Shown: piece after piece, positions 13,124-28,100 of the stretch
How the letters are laid out: every line of letters begins with the position of its first letter
Numbering within the stretch: position 1 is the stretch's first letter
Assembly (NCBI GenBank): GCA_963402885.1
Contig: OY727098.1
Location: 6,133,001 to 6,197,000 of the forward strand
Source of the DNA: Antedon bifida
Lineage: Eukaryota > Echinodermata > Crinoidea > Comatulida > Antedonidae
Length of the DNA stretch: 64,000 nucleotides
Direction of reading: 5' to 3'
Made by a program: the position numbers and the translations under genes
Notes under the pieces: model-generated
What the model saw: only the letters and a program-made list of their open reading frames with translations
Databases searched by the model: none
What the model was told of the DNA's origin: nothing

Positions 13124-16100
13124 CTGCGAAAAATTGTTTTATTTATAATTAATATATTGCTCTTATACCAACGCATCATCATGTTTAATGCTGTTAAGCT
13201 AAACAATTCTGAATAAAGAAAAGTATAGGAAGTGACTCAATTGTACATACTTCTTCACTGACTTTCTGCCACTTTATAAACCAATCATATGCATCATAGT
13301 ATCTCCTATTATCCTCATGTAGAATGCCTATGTTGAGGTAAAGCCTAGATGTCAGCACACTGTTCTCGCCATAAGCTTGTAGGCAAAGTTCTAGAGCTTC
13401 CATGTATTTCTATATAAAAAATATAATAATGTTATAACATAGATAACTTTAATCTGCTCTAATGGTCCCTCCATATCTTTCAGCTGCCACAAAACGACAA
13501 TCATCTCCCTGTCCACTGACAGGTTGAAAAAACCTGAACGCCTGAGTAACCACCAACTCTAGGTTGTTAAGTACACACAAGCTAAATGTGTACATGGCCT
13601 TCTCTTGTTCTGATGACTAGAATTACTGTCAATTCGAGCTCAAGGAGATAAACATCACCCTACCTCAAACGTTATTATTTGTCAATTTGACATACCTGTA
13701 ACTGTTCGTCACTAGCTCTTTCTAATAAAATTCCTGCTGTCATGATGGCATCAGCCAAATGTCCATCATCTCCAAGCTATTCAAGATAAATCAACATTTT
13801 CTATTATAACATTTTTTATACAATTACATCATCTGTAAACATACATACAGTACCGAAACTGCCCATCTTTCATTCAACAAGATATATTATATGAACAGAG
13901 CGAGTCTCTAGCTTAAGCCTTGTTCACACTGGAAAAATTATAGATTTAACCATGGTAGCTTTACCCAATGTCATCGGAAGACTTGACCATTGTTTGCACT
14001 TGGATATTTTCATGCATTAGTTTTACTGTAATTTTACCAAAATTGATTGCCTCACATGTGCAAACACAAGTCGCACGTTCGGATTGGACTTTTTAGCCGC
14101 ATGGTTAGTTTTACCGAGACCATGGTAAGTTTTACTGGGCAGCAGGCAGTGGACGGTAAAATAACTATTGGTTAATTTGTAGCGTGTGTTCGGATTGGAC
14201 CAGGTTAAGTTGACCAAATTAAGTCCAGTGCGATCGAGGCTTTATACTAAGGCCAACTCAGACAGCATCGTACGAGGCCCGACATAAAACGTCTTGACTC
14301 GTCGGTGCTGTTGAATCCAGACAAGACGAGTCATCTTGAAATAGCGTCAGGCGTAGTTTTTAGGTCGTTATGTTTACATGTTTAATTTTCGACGCTGTCT
14401 GAGTTGGCCATTTACAGTAATTGAGATGGAACTAGATATTGAATACAATACATACATCCTTGAATATCTGTATAGCCCTGTCAATACAAGCCTGGCCTTC
14501 CTCTACAGCTTCTTCACCAGACATGCTGTTATCTCCACCACACTCAAGCCAACTCTCTAGGTTAAACGCCATCTGTACAAGGGTCTTTCCAAGTTTATAC
14601 TAAAGACAAAAATAACAAAGTGAAAATAATAGCTTGAAACTTTCCAGTATTCACCATAGTTTTAAAATGCTTTTATCTAAATGAATACAACAGTATATAA
14701 GGGAAATTCTTATTTATTGACTTAAGTGAAATGCTTAGTATTACGAGAAATACATAACTTATCTTTTCCACTTAGTATAAAGGAAAATTAAAAATCCTCT
14801 TATTTAAATGAAGCACTTCAGGAAAATTCTTAAAAAGTTATTATACTTATTATTTAAGAGAAATATTTTGTAAATAACATTTTAAAATTCTTTTATTTTA
14901 TTGAATAACACTTACGGGAAATCCTTAAATATTTATTATACTAACAGAAGTATTAAGGAGATATCTCAAATAGGTGCATTCACTGGGTTCAACATTCATA
15001 CTTAGGCTAAAAGGGAAATACTCTTAACATTAGGGAAATTCTTAAATATTTCTTAACTTCATAAGAGAAATACTTGTGTGAAATATCTATATTGGTGAAT
15101 ATGGCAATTGGGTCCCCAAGTTCAAATCGTGGGACTGTCATATGCTTTCTGTTAAATGTTAACAAAAAATAAACAAAAAACATTGCTTACCTTATGCGCC
15201 TCACCCTCTAGTGTTTCTCTTATTGCGATAGATTTCCTTCCAAAATCTATAAGAGGTTTTAATTCTCGCATTTGACTGGGATCAATGTATTCATACAACT
15301 TGAGTTTCTATATAAAAAGGTAATTAATAAAATAGAGTAACTTTAAAGACACTAAAAGAGGAGTACATCACCTACCAAGAAAAATAAAAGTATCTATCTG
15401 GAATAGAACAACAGAAAACAACATGAACAGAGACCAGGGAGGACACAAACTCAGTTGCATCCAGGACACATCCAAGGTGGGACATCAGCAAACGACATAA
15501 GAACAAGTATTGGCGCTAGACAGCACCGAGACAGGAAGACTGAAACAATCAACACATCACTTGTGTGAAAAAAACTACCGACGCTAGTAGCCAGAATGTA
15601 GCAAAAAAATTTTAAAAATCTATTTTCATGGTTTATCCAAAAAAAAAATACAAACATAAAATACAGTACGCATGATTCAAAAGAATAAATGAATTTCTCT
15701 GATGAGGTACTTACATCATCATATATAGTTGCTGCAAGATGGTAGAGTTCTACCATCCGCTCTGGACGACTGCTTAAGTCCTCTTGCTCAATCTTCATCG
15801 CCTTCTCCAGTAAAGCAAGCGATTTCATATTTTCACCAGACTGGTTACTGAAAAGACATTGAAAAAATAATATTTAACCTACAATCATAAGCAAAATAAA
15901 ATAAACATTGTTAATAGTTGTAGAGACATGCTTTTAGGTTTGTACTGATGTGGCAGCCAAAACATGGGCTTGCAAAACAAGACCAGCACTCACATACACT
16001 GATGTACTAGAGACGGATACTGGTATGCAGAGAGATGAACTGGCTGTTACAATGGCAGATAGGAAGTTATGGAGGAATCTCATATAAGTTCCGGTATGTA

Positions 16101-19100
16101 TGAGTAAGTAAGTACTGTAAGCAATTATGACGAAGTTTTATCCAAAAATCCTATACTAATTTGGCTACTAAAGAAGACTAAATTGAGCCAACAAGCCAAC
16201 CCTACTGATTTACGTGGTAGGTTACCAATTCTTTTACTATACTGTTAGTTACTACTACGATTTAGCAGGTTGTTCCTACCAACTTATAAAATTAGAAGGA
16301 TTTTTTGTTGCCGTTATTTTTTAGTTGTATAGTAACCATCATCATCATCTTCCTATACTGTGCAAAACCTCATTTGAGTATAGTCACACATACATGGATT
16401 GGTCACATTTATGCAGCTGGGCTTCCTAATTGTCCATATTGGAAAGTAAATAACTAAACAGTTCAGTATAATGTCTTTATGTGAGAAAACAAAGAAGACT
16501 TACACTACTCTGGCGACCTGCTCATATCGTCTGGCTAGCAGCTGTAAATCAGGATCATCACTGTTCTCAATCTGATTTAGTTGACTTTGGTAACGGGTCT
16601 CCATCTGTGTTTGCCATGTTTTACCACAACCCTTTACACAGTGACAGAAAGTAGAGTTAACATAAGATAATAAGATTTATAAAGCGCACAAATCTACAAG
16701 TACTCAAGGCGCTTAAACATACAGTGTGTCATATATTAGAGTCATCTCATTAAGCGCTACAAAATTTCTTATCTATGTGTGTTTACCACAAAACAAAAAA
16801 ACATCCCATAATAGAGAGTTTTTGATTTGCGACGACCCAGAACCTAACGCTCTGTCTACACTATCAAACTAGTTTGACAAAAAAAGTGCCCAAATATGGT
16901 AGTGATATACCCAAATATGGTAGTAATATGACATCATCATATCCATATTTGGGCACATCGACCGAGCTTAAGAACTAGGTAAATCATTGTGTGCATGCAG
17001 GGACATTGCAACAAGCATCTACAACACAATTTTAGTTGATACTGTAGATTCAAGCAATGACCCACAATACAATATACAGTACATATGTCAGTGGATTTTG
17101 AAATAAATACTGTACACATACAGTCCACTCTCCCAATACCACACATTTCTTGGGCTGGCCTAATATGTCTGGTTTTCCAGAAAACCTGGTATTCAAAATG
17201 TATTTTTAATGGTAAACATAAATTTGGGACCTTTTGAAAAAAGTCTGGTTTTGGGAGAGTTTCCAGTTTTCAGAGAGTCCGGTATTGGGAGAGTTGACTG
17301 TACTGAACATAAAAGCACTGCAAGTGAGTTTTAAACAGAAATTAAATTGACTGAGCTTACCTCTCGCCAGTATCTTAGAAGCAAGGTACTGTATTCCTCA
17401 TTGTACAACTTGTCAAATATTTTCCAGTCCATCAAAAAGTCCTTCAGATTTTCAGCTTGGTTAATTTTTAGCAAATGAATAGGCAATTCCTTTAAAAGTA
17501 GTTTTAGTCAAATCATTTATTTTACTTTAATAAAAATAATATAATAATTAATAATAAATATAATATATTTAGTATATGATTTAGCCATTTCTAATTTTGG
17601 CAATGGTATTCCTTAACAATGCGGGTCCCCTGTTGATCCTGTCATGGTCTAATCGTCTATACAGGCTATTAATTTATTTATTATCTTACATTTTTTTGTG
17701 GGCCTCCTATCACAAGCCCCTCGGGGCTTCCTGGAGGTCCCTTACATCTTATTTAAATTTGTTTTACTCCTTTTTTTGTTATGAAAGTAGGAGGTAATAT
17801 TGGTAAGATACACATTTTCACTTACCTCTACTTTGCGATCAATATTATCGGATTGTTCAAAGAAATCGGCTAGCTTGCTATGCCACCATAACTGGTCAAC
17901 AGCTCCTGATGTGTGACCTTCAAAGTATCTAGTAAAGAATGATGGTATGGTTTATGGTACACCATTTGTTTACAAAACAAAATAAAGAAAGAATGTCTTC
18001 TCAAAGTTGTAGTTTTTATGCTACAAGTTGATAAGAAGTAAGCACAGTCTATATATATATATATATATATCACTAGACAATATAGATTGTGATGATATTA
18101 GAAAACATGCAAATCACTTAATGTTTTATATCTCTGTGTAAATAATAAATTACACACAAGAGTAAACACAACTACAGTGATTTAAAAATGTTTAACTTAC
18201 TTCTTGCGGACTGCTTTGCTTAGCGCCCTGTGGTAGAAATCAAGACGACCTTCGCCACTATCTCCAAATGGACGTAGAAATGGTTTCAACGCTCTGAACA
18301 CAACAGCCCACTTGGCAGCAGGAAGGGGACCGATGTCTTTAGTCTTTTTTTCACGTCCACCATCTACAAAATCAATCAAAGAAATTTACATATGGGGAGG
18401 GGAGAACAGTCAATAGAGCACAAGCAATACACATACAATAGAACACAAGAAATAGAGTACATGCAATAGAGCACATGCAATAGAGCACATGCAATAGAGC
18501 ACATGCAATAGAGCACATGCAATAGAGCACATGCAATAGAGCACATGCAATAGAACAAGACTTAATTTATTTATTTCAATAGAACGTAAATTTAAACTTA
18601 ATCTTATCTTAATTAATGAAACAATACAAAATAGTTAACGAACCTTTACTTTCACTTTCTTCCTCAACTTCAGGTTTTAAGTTATCCTCATCTCCCAAAA
18701 TTTGTAATAATTCTGTTTCTAGCAATCCAGTTGCTGATGTCTCTAGTAAGCACAGTGTTGCCACCAACAGTTGGCCACCATTCTCTTCCTCAAAACGTTC
18801 AAATACTTGCTCTAACAAACTAGTAAACATAAATGAATAAAAATTGTCTTAAATTATATTTTTAATTATAAGTTATCAGTACAGATATATAGCAAATGCA
18901 ATAGAGAAATTCAACACAATAGTACACATAGATACAATATAGGGCACATGTAATAGAACACATGTAATACACATACAGTATAACAGGGTTAGCGCACATA
19001 ATACATATATAACAGAGCACAAGTAAAAGAGAACAAGAAGAGAACAAATGCAAGAGAACACATGCAATAGAACACATGCAATAGGGCACAAGCAATAGAA

Positions 19101-22100
19101 CACATGCAATAGAGCACAAGCAATAGAACACATGCAATAGAACACAAGCAATCGAACACATGCAATAGAGCACAAGCAATGGAACACATGCAAGAGAACA
19201 CATGCAATAGAACACATGCAATAGAGCACAAGCAATAAAACACATGCAATAGAGCACCAGCAATGGAACACATGCAAGAGAACAAATGCAATAGAACACA
19301 TGCAATAGAGCACAAGCAATAGAACACATGCAATAGAACACAAACAATAGAACAGATGCAATAGAGCACAAACAATAGAACACATGCAATAGAGCACAAG
19401 CAATGGAACACATGCAATAGAGCACAAGCAATGGAACACATGCAAGAGAACAAATGCAATAGAACACATGCAATAGAACACAAATAGAACACATGCAATA
19501 GAGCACAAACAATAGAACACATGCAATAGAGCACAAGCAACGGAACACATGCAATAGAGCACAAGCAATGGAACACATGCAAGAGAACAAATGCAATAGA
19601 ACACATGCAATAGAGCACAAGCAATAGAACACATGCAATAGAACACAAACAATAGAACACATGCAATAGAGCACAAGCAATAGGGCACAATAGAGCAGAT
19701 GCAACAGAACAGATGCAACAGAGCACATACAACAGCGCACAAACAATTGAAAAAAATTAATAGAGCACATGCAACAGAGCATATAATAAAACACATGAAA
19801 TAGAACACATGCAACAGAGCTCACACAAAGGAGCACCTGCAATAGAGCAAATGTAATAGAGCACTTGCAATAGAGCAAATATATATAGAACACATGCAAC
19901 AGTGCAAACGCAATAGAGCACAATAGAGCACTTGCAACAGAGCACATGCAACAGAGCACATGCAATAGAGCACAATATAACACATGCAACAGAGCACACG
20001 CATTAGACCAGATGTAACAGAGCAAATGCAAAATTGATATAATTGGGTCATTTTGTTTGTAAAAAGGTATATGACTTTTACTACAATTTATGTATTACAA
20101 TCAGATATCACAGGTCTTTATATTCAAGTATACTAAAATAAAAACAATGCTTACTCCAACAAGCCATCTTTCATCTTGTTGATTTTATCTGTGACACGCT
20201 CAAAGAATCCAAACACTCTCAATTCCTCACACGCCACAGCGAGCCAAAGAGGATTCTGGGAAGACTCTTTGGACAGCAAACTGCTGATCTGTTTTTCATC
20301 CAAACGTTTGTTGTACTTGCCTAGCATTTCTGTTACAATTTCCTACAATATAAGAAGAAATAGTGGTTAGTTGACTTAAGCTCTGTCTACACAATCAATC
20401 TTTGCGACAAAACTAACTTTAACTACTGTATTACCCAGTACATTTTAAATTCAAGATTATTACCTTAGTCTTAAAGCTCTGTCTACATTATCAAACTAGT
20501 TTGACAAAAAAAGTGTGATGTGCCCAAATATGGTAGTGATATGCTCAAATATGGTAGTAATAATATCATCATGTCCATTATATGGGCACATCACATTTTT
20601 TGTCGCATAAAGTTTGATAGTGTAGGCAGTGCTTTAGCTACTAGAAATTTTATACTCAGACAACACCACGATTTTAACCAATGACCATGAGACAGTACAA
20701 TAATATATACATCAATGAGACATACCTTTCTAGCATCCATATCAAGCGGTGTGACAATAATTTCTTCTGGTTTACTTGACCTTTCAAGCAGCATCTTGTG
20801 TGGTGGTGTATCATTGATCATTGAGATGATGACTCGCACTTGAGGGGCTAATTTGCGTGGTAACCAGCTCAAAATCGTTCCTGATTTGTCATCGTCAAAC
20901 TAGATAAAAATAAAAGTAAATTAATAAATTTGTATGTATTCTACTTTTAAAATATTATAAAGCTCTGTCTACACTATTAAACTTTATGCGACAATAAAAT
21001 TGTGATGTCATCTCTACAGCTGTCTCACTTAGCCAATCAGATGGCGTTACTTTAACCATGTGGTATTTAATAAAGAATAATAAGCGTTCTCTACAGCTGT
21101 CTCATTTAGCCAATCAGATGGCGTTAATTTTTACTTTTACCATGTGGTATTTAATAAAGAATAATAAGCGTCTCTACAGCTCTCTCACTTAGCCAATCAG
21201 ATGGCATGAATTTAACCATGTGGTATTTCATAAATAAGTGTTCTTTACAGCTATCTCACAAATTTATCCATGTCATATTTCATAAATAATAATTGTAAGC
21301 ATTTATTAAGTTCTCTTTGTCACTGTCACACTAAGCTATAAGACCTTTACATTTGACTGACATGATTTAAATTGCTATAGACACTGACAAAATGTCCAGA
21401 TTAATGTACAGTAGCTTGGAATGATTGAATACTAGGCTTACTTGATTAAGTGCATCAATAATGACAAGTACTGGAGGTGTCTTGGTATTGGAGAGAACAC
21501 TACAAGTCATCTGACAAGTTGTCTCTAGATTCTTAGGCATTGTAGCTTCCTGGAAAATGAATAAAATAAATGGTCATTTAAATGGTTCATGATAACGACT
21601 TTAGTAACTGTGCAGTCAACATGTTTTTTATAAATGACAACACAGTGTGTGGGAGAGAGCATATTCATTCATTCATTCATTTATTCGGTCAAAATCAACA
21701 TACAATACATGATTACATAACAATGTTACAATACAAAAAGTTAAAACTTGAGACAATTAAAAAGAAGGAAAAAATGTTATAAACAATCTAAAAACAATGC
21801 AAAAGTCTAAAATGATGGTTAAAAAATGGCTTAAAAATGGTTTAAAAATGGCATAAAATACAGCATTAAAACAGAATATCGTTCAGTACCATAGTTTAAA
21901 AAAGTCATAAAAAAAAGTTATAAAAAGACAAAAGAATATTAAAAAGCGTTCAGTTAAAAAGAGAGCAGCAGAATAAAGTTATGAACATGAGAATAAAACA
22001 GTTAAGTTGATTTCGACCAGGATAGCCCAAAAAAACAATTACCTAGGTTTATTTCCGTTGGGGTCCTGTAGTATTGTATTGTGATTTTAAATTATTTTAT

Positions 22101-25100
22101 CCTTATTTACCGGTTTTCTCTTTTGTTCGTTAAGTATTCTTTAACAAGTTTTCTAAATATCCCAACACTCATGGTGTTTTTTATGTCGTTTGGTAATTTA
22201 TTCCAGTCATTAATGGCTGTAGCATAAAAAGTTCCATCGATAGCTTTAGATGCTTTTGGCGGAATGAAGTTGAATTCACTTTGTCGTGTACCATGGCTAT
22301 GTTGGTCACACACCTTATCAAAATATTCATTTAAATACGAGGGAGCGGAATTATTTAAAATCTTATGTACTGTATTTAACTTCATTTGAGTTACTCTGTC
22401 TTCGACATTTAATAATCCTAGTTTATTCAACTCTTTCTGTCCAATATGGGTTCTTGGTCCTTCACTTAAAATATATCTAACCATATTGTTTTGCATGACT
22501 TGTAACTTATTTTTACATTTCTTTGTAGTGGCAGAATACCATGATGAACATGCATAATCGAAATTACATTGAATAAGTGCATAGCTTAACATTTTTCTTG
22601 CATTTTCATTTAAAAAAGAAGCTTGTCGGTAAAGAAATCGTTGTCTTGCCGTAATCTTTTTAACGACTGCATTAACGATTTTTTCGCCCGACAAGGATTT
22701 ATCTAATGGTATACCAAGGTAGTTTATGGAAGAGGATTCTTTTATTGGCACACCATTGCAGTGAATTGAGAAATCAGTGGCCTCCTTTAATTTAAATTTG
22801 GAACCAAATAGTATCGCTTCTGTTTTTCCTAAGTGAATTGATAGCTTATTATCAATTAGCCACTCGTTACAAGATTTCAATTCAGTGCTTAGTTTTTTGG
22901 CCAATAAGGTCGGGTCCTTTCCAGAAACCATCAGGATACTATCATCGGCATATAAAATAAGTTTACAGTTAACACTAGTCGGCATATCATTGATGTAACA
23001 TAGGAACAAAAGTGGGCCTAATATACTTGTGGGACACCACATGTTATAGGGAGTAAGCTAGAGTTAACATTGTTTACACATACTAACTGTTGTCTGTTAT
23101 ACAGATACGATTTGAACCATTGAGTCGATCCTATACCCATTGCTTCCAGTTTACGGATCAAAATGCCATGGTCAACTGTGTCAAACGCTTTTTGGAGGTC
23201 TAGCGCTACCATACCAGTATAGTTGCCATTTGACATTTCTGTGCGAATATAGTCCGTTATATGAACTAAGCACGAATCCGTTGAATATCTACTCCTAAAC
23301 CCTGATTGGAAGTCATATAAAATTTCATTTTCTCTGAGGTATTCATCAATTTGAACATATATAGCTCGTTCGAGTACCTTGGACATTACACTTAAAATAC
23401 TAATTGGTCTATAGTTGCTTACCACAGACTTGTTGTTTTTTTTAAAAACCGGATGTACCCGTGCAATTTTGAGGTCATCAGGCACGGTTTCGTTTTGAAT
23501 TGATAAATTTATAATGTGTGCGATAGGACCTTTAATGGCAATTGCACCATCGCACAAGAATCGTGCAGGAATGTTGTCTAAACCAGTACTTTTAGCTATA
23601 TTTAGGCTTTGTAGCTCCTTTAGAACGAATTCCTCTGTAACGGGGATTAGGTTCATATTAATTTTGGACACTCCCTTTCTTTCATAAAATTGTTTGAATT
23701 TAACTAATTCTGTATTATAACGTGCACTGCCGTTAGGAAGTTTACTAGCCAGATCATTTGACACGCTAGTGAAGAATCTATTGAAGTGTTCTGCGACTTT
23801 ATTGTTATCAAAGCAAACTTTAAATGTACAAAAATATATTTAGGTGTTGAAATTAAACTAATTATTTAATTTAATTATTTAAGCATAAGAAGAAATATCA
23901 AGGGAAATGTATATGCATATAAATGAAATTGGCACTTTGTTTAAATAGAGTTTAGTTACTACATAATAACAAGATATGTTGAATATATTTGTATATATAA
24001 ATCCAAAGGCAAATTACTGAAAAAATGACAATGCTGTGGGTGATATATATATATTGTCAGCATTGATGTGCTTCGATCACCAAGGCAAGTTGTAGCATGG
24101 TATTCAATTAAGTACTGTAATTGAATAGTATGTTTTATAGCTATGATTTATTTTGTAGACCTACATTAACTGATCCTAACTCCTTCAATAGTCGTTTCAA
24201 AGCCTTCTCTAGATCAGTGGAACCAGGAACGGCACCAACAAAATGAAAGAATATATGCCAACCAGTGCTGCCACCCCTGTGCACAAGAAAAAAAGAAAAC
24301 ACAACTAAAATGAGAATGTTGTATAGGAGTTTTGATTTATTATGATTTCTAAACTCTCTTTAACAGGCTTTCATATTTCAATAACTACCCCTGTGGGGTA
24401 TTCAATAAGTAACTTATTTTGTTTGCTTAATACTAGTTATTTGACTTTAAAAGTCAATAAACAGCTTTTTTAAAGTTTGATTTTATCCATCTTTATTTTT
24501 ATCTTTGCATGTCAATACATCTTTAAGTTGTATTCACTAAATGTTTAGGGTAAGTGTTTCTCTTAATCTCTGTCTACGCTATCAAACTAGTATGACAAAA
24601 TATCTTGATGTGCCCAAATATGGTAGTGATATACCCAAATATGGTAGTGATATGCCCATATACGGGCACATCATATTTGTTTGTCACATCAAGTTTGATA
24701 ATGTAGACAGAGCTTTAGTTTGATGAATACAGATACATAGTTTTGAAACATAGCCATGACTAGAACCAAGGAACCTGAGCGTGATAATAAAAATGTTAAC
24801 CATGCCACAGTACAATACACTAAAAGATATTTAAACATACCCTGGAATTTGTTTGCTCATGGCCATCTGTTGACTGACGTCTGCCGTTTTGGCAAGGAGC
24901 GATGACTTTCCAGTTCCAGCACCCCCAAGTATAACTAAAGAGTTGTTGACACCAATGTCTGTTACATATTTCTCAACTTTTTCAAGAATTGTTGTTCTGC
25001 CAAGAACTAGGGCTCCTCTGCTTTTGAGGAAAGACTACAAATGAGAAAATATTTTTTAAAATTTTTTTTCAAATTTATTCATGAGATGTTGCCAAGTTTC

Positions 25101-28100
25101 TTCTAATCTTTTTGTAAAAAAAAAATGGCAAAAAATATGCTAAGCTATAAATATGTATACAGTAGAACCTGTGTATTGTATCATGATGAGTGTGAACTGT
25201 ATCTCATCTGCTACGCCCTATGATCCTAGAGGTTAAGGAGACAACTTGGCACTACTGTATTTATTAACAACCTTATCACAACTGTTTTTATCACAAAAAA
25301 TGGGTTTTTTTATAGAAATGCATGATTTAATTTAAATTTAACAAAATAATAAACACATTAAAAGCAGTATCACCTCATGCGCTTCTTTAGCTTGTTGATA
25401 TGGATCAAGTGTTCCCTCTGACAATGGATACTGCTCTTCGATACGATTCTTAAAAAATTCAAACACCTTGAGAAAAAAAAGATAACAAGTTTGTATCGTA
25501 ATACTCAGGCACAACAATTTCACAAAAACTGTACAAAAGTACCTACAATTGTTGAAACTAATGCATGGCACATGATACAAAATCAACCAATCAAATTGGA
25601 AGCATAAATTAGATATGTTAAAGTAGTAATATAGTTTAAAATATTATTATTGTTAATAAAGTAACATCAACCAATCAATTACTTAAAATTAAAAAAAATC
25701 TCCTATCGAAGTGAATACAATTTAAGGGAAATACTTAAATATTCATTGAGTTAAGTGAAATACTTAATAATTAAGGGAAATATCTCACTTAAGTGTGATT
25801 GGTAAATGAGGCCACAGAGGCCTAAAGTTAATAAAGGCAGCTAGCAATACACCTGAATGATATTAAAAGAAATACACCCTGCTTACTTACATTTTTACAG
25901 AAGCCTTCCTGCAGACCAGTAAGTTCAACTTTGCCATCTTCATCAATACCTGCATATTCACAATCATACCACTTAACACGATCTTTCTAAAATGTTAAAA
26001 TACAAAATTTATTTGATTTAAGTTGATAGCACCAACTTGAAACTAAAAATAGTCTCATTAAGAGGCTTACAGGGGAAACCCCTATTAATGGGACATTTTT
26101 CATGTATGATTTAACACTGCAGCCAATCCACATTCAAATATGCATATAGGTCACAGGTCATGCCTTTATGATTTCTGATTTATATATTGATGATTTTAAT
26201 GAATGAATAAATAGCACACCCTCTATGGTATTAGTATTTTTCCCAATTTCTGAGTGCTCAATTGTGTTTATTGCATGAATGAACAAACATCTTAGTGGAG
26301 CTGTAGCTTGGCGGTTAACATGATTGCCTTCCATGCAATCTCGAGGTCCAGGGTTCAATCCTGACTTAGTGTCTAGGTGTGCCTAGTGTCCTAAGCCAAA
26401 AATGAGACTTAGTTTATAAGCATGATCAATTATAAAATAGTTTTTCCTGGCAAGTTGGTCACTGTTTGTTCCTAATTCCATTAAAACCCCTTGCCTTGTA
26501 CTTTTATTAATCTTCATGTAACTTACAGACGTTCTTTTCTTCTTTTATTATTAATCTTCATGTAACTTACAGTTGAACAGGGATTATTCACAATAACAAC
26601 TATTATTTTATACAAGCCAAAAAATCAATGATTTAATCAACTATAACAGCTTCTCATTAATAACTGTAAAATTGATTAATTTACAATTTGAAAGAATTAA
26701 CAAGTTTAAAATTGAATTAGCATATCAATTTATACGCTAAGACTACCTAATCAATCAAGCAGACTAACTAAACATTGTATTTTCGTGACCAATTAATTTT
26801 TTCAGCAAAACAAAGTGATTATAAGTGTGTCAGACAAAGCCAGAAATCTAGCATGTAACCTAACAATTTTCAACAACAAAATGTACACTGTAGTACTACT
26901 GTAGTAATCAATATTTTTTTTTAAATAACACCTGGTTGGCAATTTTGTCAAAAATGTTTATCAAAAGTATGTTTCATTTTATTTTTCATTCATTTTTGTC
27001 TCCATAAAAATACAATATGAAAAAGGTGGACAAATAACAAGAAAAACATCACACAAAACCAGGCAGAGGCAGGATTCCTAAAAAGCAAACTCAATCTCAA
27101 TCAAGGCTGCTTTTGTGCTTTCCTGGCAGCTACTGACTATGATTTTGTATTTTCTTCTTGCGTCGTGTTTGTTTAATTTGTTGATTTGTATTATATTTTG
27201 TAAAATGTATCTTTTGCCTGAATAAATAATAATAATAATCTGGGGTAGCACTAACATTTCATTTTGTTTAGCCATTTGGCGAAAGTCAAAATATTTTTTT
27301 TAGTCAAATCAGTTTATCTATAGCCAAAATGGCTAAAGTCCAATTTTTTTATTTAGCCAAATGAATCGGTCATTAGCCAAAATTAAAAATTGTTGAAATA
27401 TAATGGTAAAAACGTTTTAGTTAATTTATCTATGTCAATAGGTCTATACACTGTTCCCTGAACATTTTGTAAGGCATTTGGGGAAAGAGAGCCATCACTG
27501 TGATTTGATTTAAAAAAATAATTGTTGTATTTTATATGATCAAAACAATTGTTCAAATTGTTTTTAATCATACAGCATTCATACAGTTATCAATTTAAGA
27601 AGAAACATTTTACAGTTTTCTGAAATCCCCTGAACGCTATGTTATTTTTGTTTTTTACGCTTGGCTGGTGGCTTCCGTAACACGCGAAAATCCTAAGACT
27701 TTCACGGTCACCCACCGCTGCGCAGCGGGTGAATGTTTTTAAATTGGGTATGCTCAAGAGGTGCGAAAGTGCAGTAGCGCACGGTACGTCGTAGGCCTAT
27801 ATGCTAAATATATTTCTAGCAAACGAACACTCGTATCGTTGTTGAACGTGCAGATAATATAGGCCAAAGCACAGGGAAAAGGCGTTTCTGTCGGGGGAGA
27901 AATTTATACCATCCCGGCTCGATTATTTATTACCCAACAACACAGAAGCCGCGCCGGCGGCCGGCCTTGCTGTTTATATAGTCCGCAATAAATGCACGTG
28001 TGTGTTTAGCTAAATCCCCGTTAGACTCTACCATTTCCCGAATGTTGTTTTGTTTACTCTACTGACGCACTGCACGCACGAGGAAACTTTATTAAGGGTA

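Larger units (their letters stand above)
21664..23820 (-). mobile_element. 5'-truncated non-LTR retrotransposon (jockey/CR1-like RT), in STAND intron 9
   Basis: Two minus-strand ORFs (23018-23764, then 22107-23042) together encode a reverse transcriptase. Motifs are NYRPISILSVMSKVLE, QSGFRSRYSTDSC, MVALDLQKAFDTVDH, GVPQ / SILGPLLF, LILYADDS (catalytic YADD) and INYLGIPLD. The C-terminal part carries WNKLPNDIKNT. The frame breaks inside GVPQ-GS, where the DNA appears about four bases short, so the copy is dead. No endonuclease domain is visible. The minus-strand 3' end runs into (TGAA)n-type repeats at 21661-21684, a tail style known for CR1/L2-like LINEs. It is inserted in the same orientation as the host gene. 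Confidence 0.85.

Noticed and set aside
16504..16631. GCGKTW in STAND exon 17 as a second P-loop
   Set aside because: No preceding hydrophobic strand and the wrong spacing. It lies in the TPR-like region.
18862..20031. A 389-codon minus-strand ORF (Cys/Leu/Val-rich) and long ORFs in the other two minus frames
   Set aside because: They are read-through of a 14-bp minisatellite that lacks stops in every minus frame. Three overlapping frames give the same repeat peptide, and the stretch is intronic to the STAND gene.
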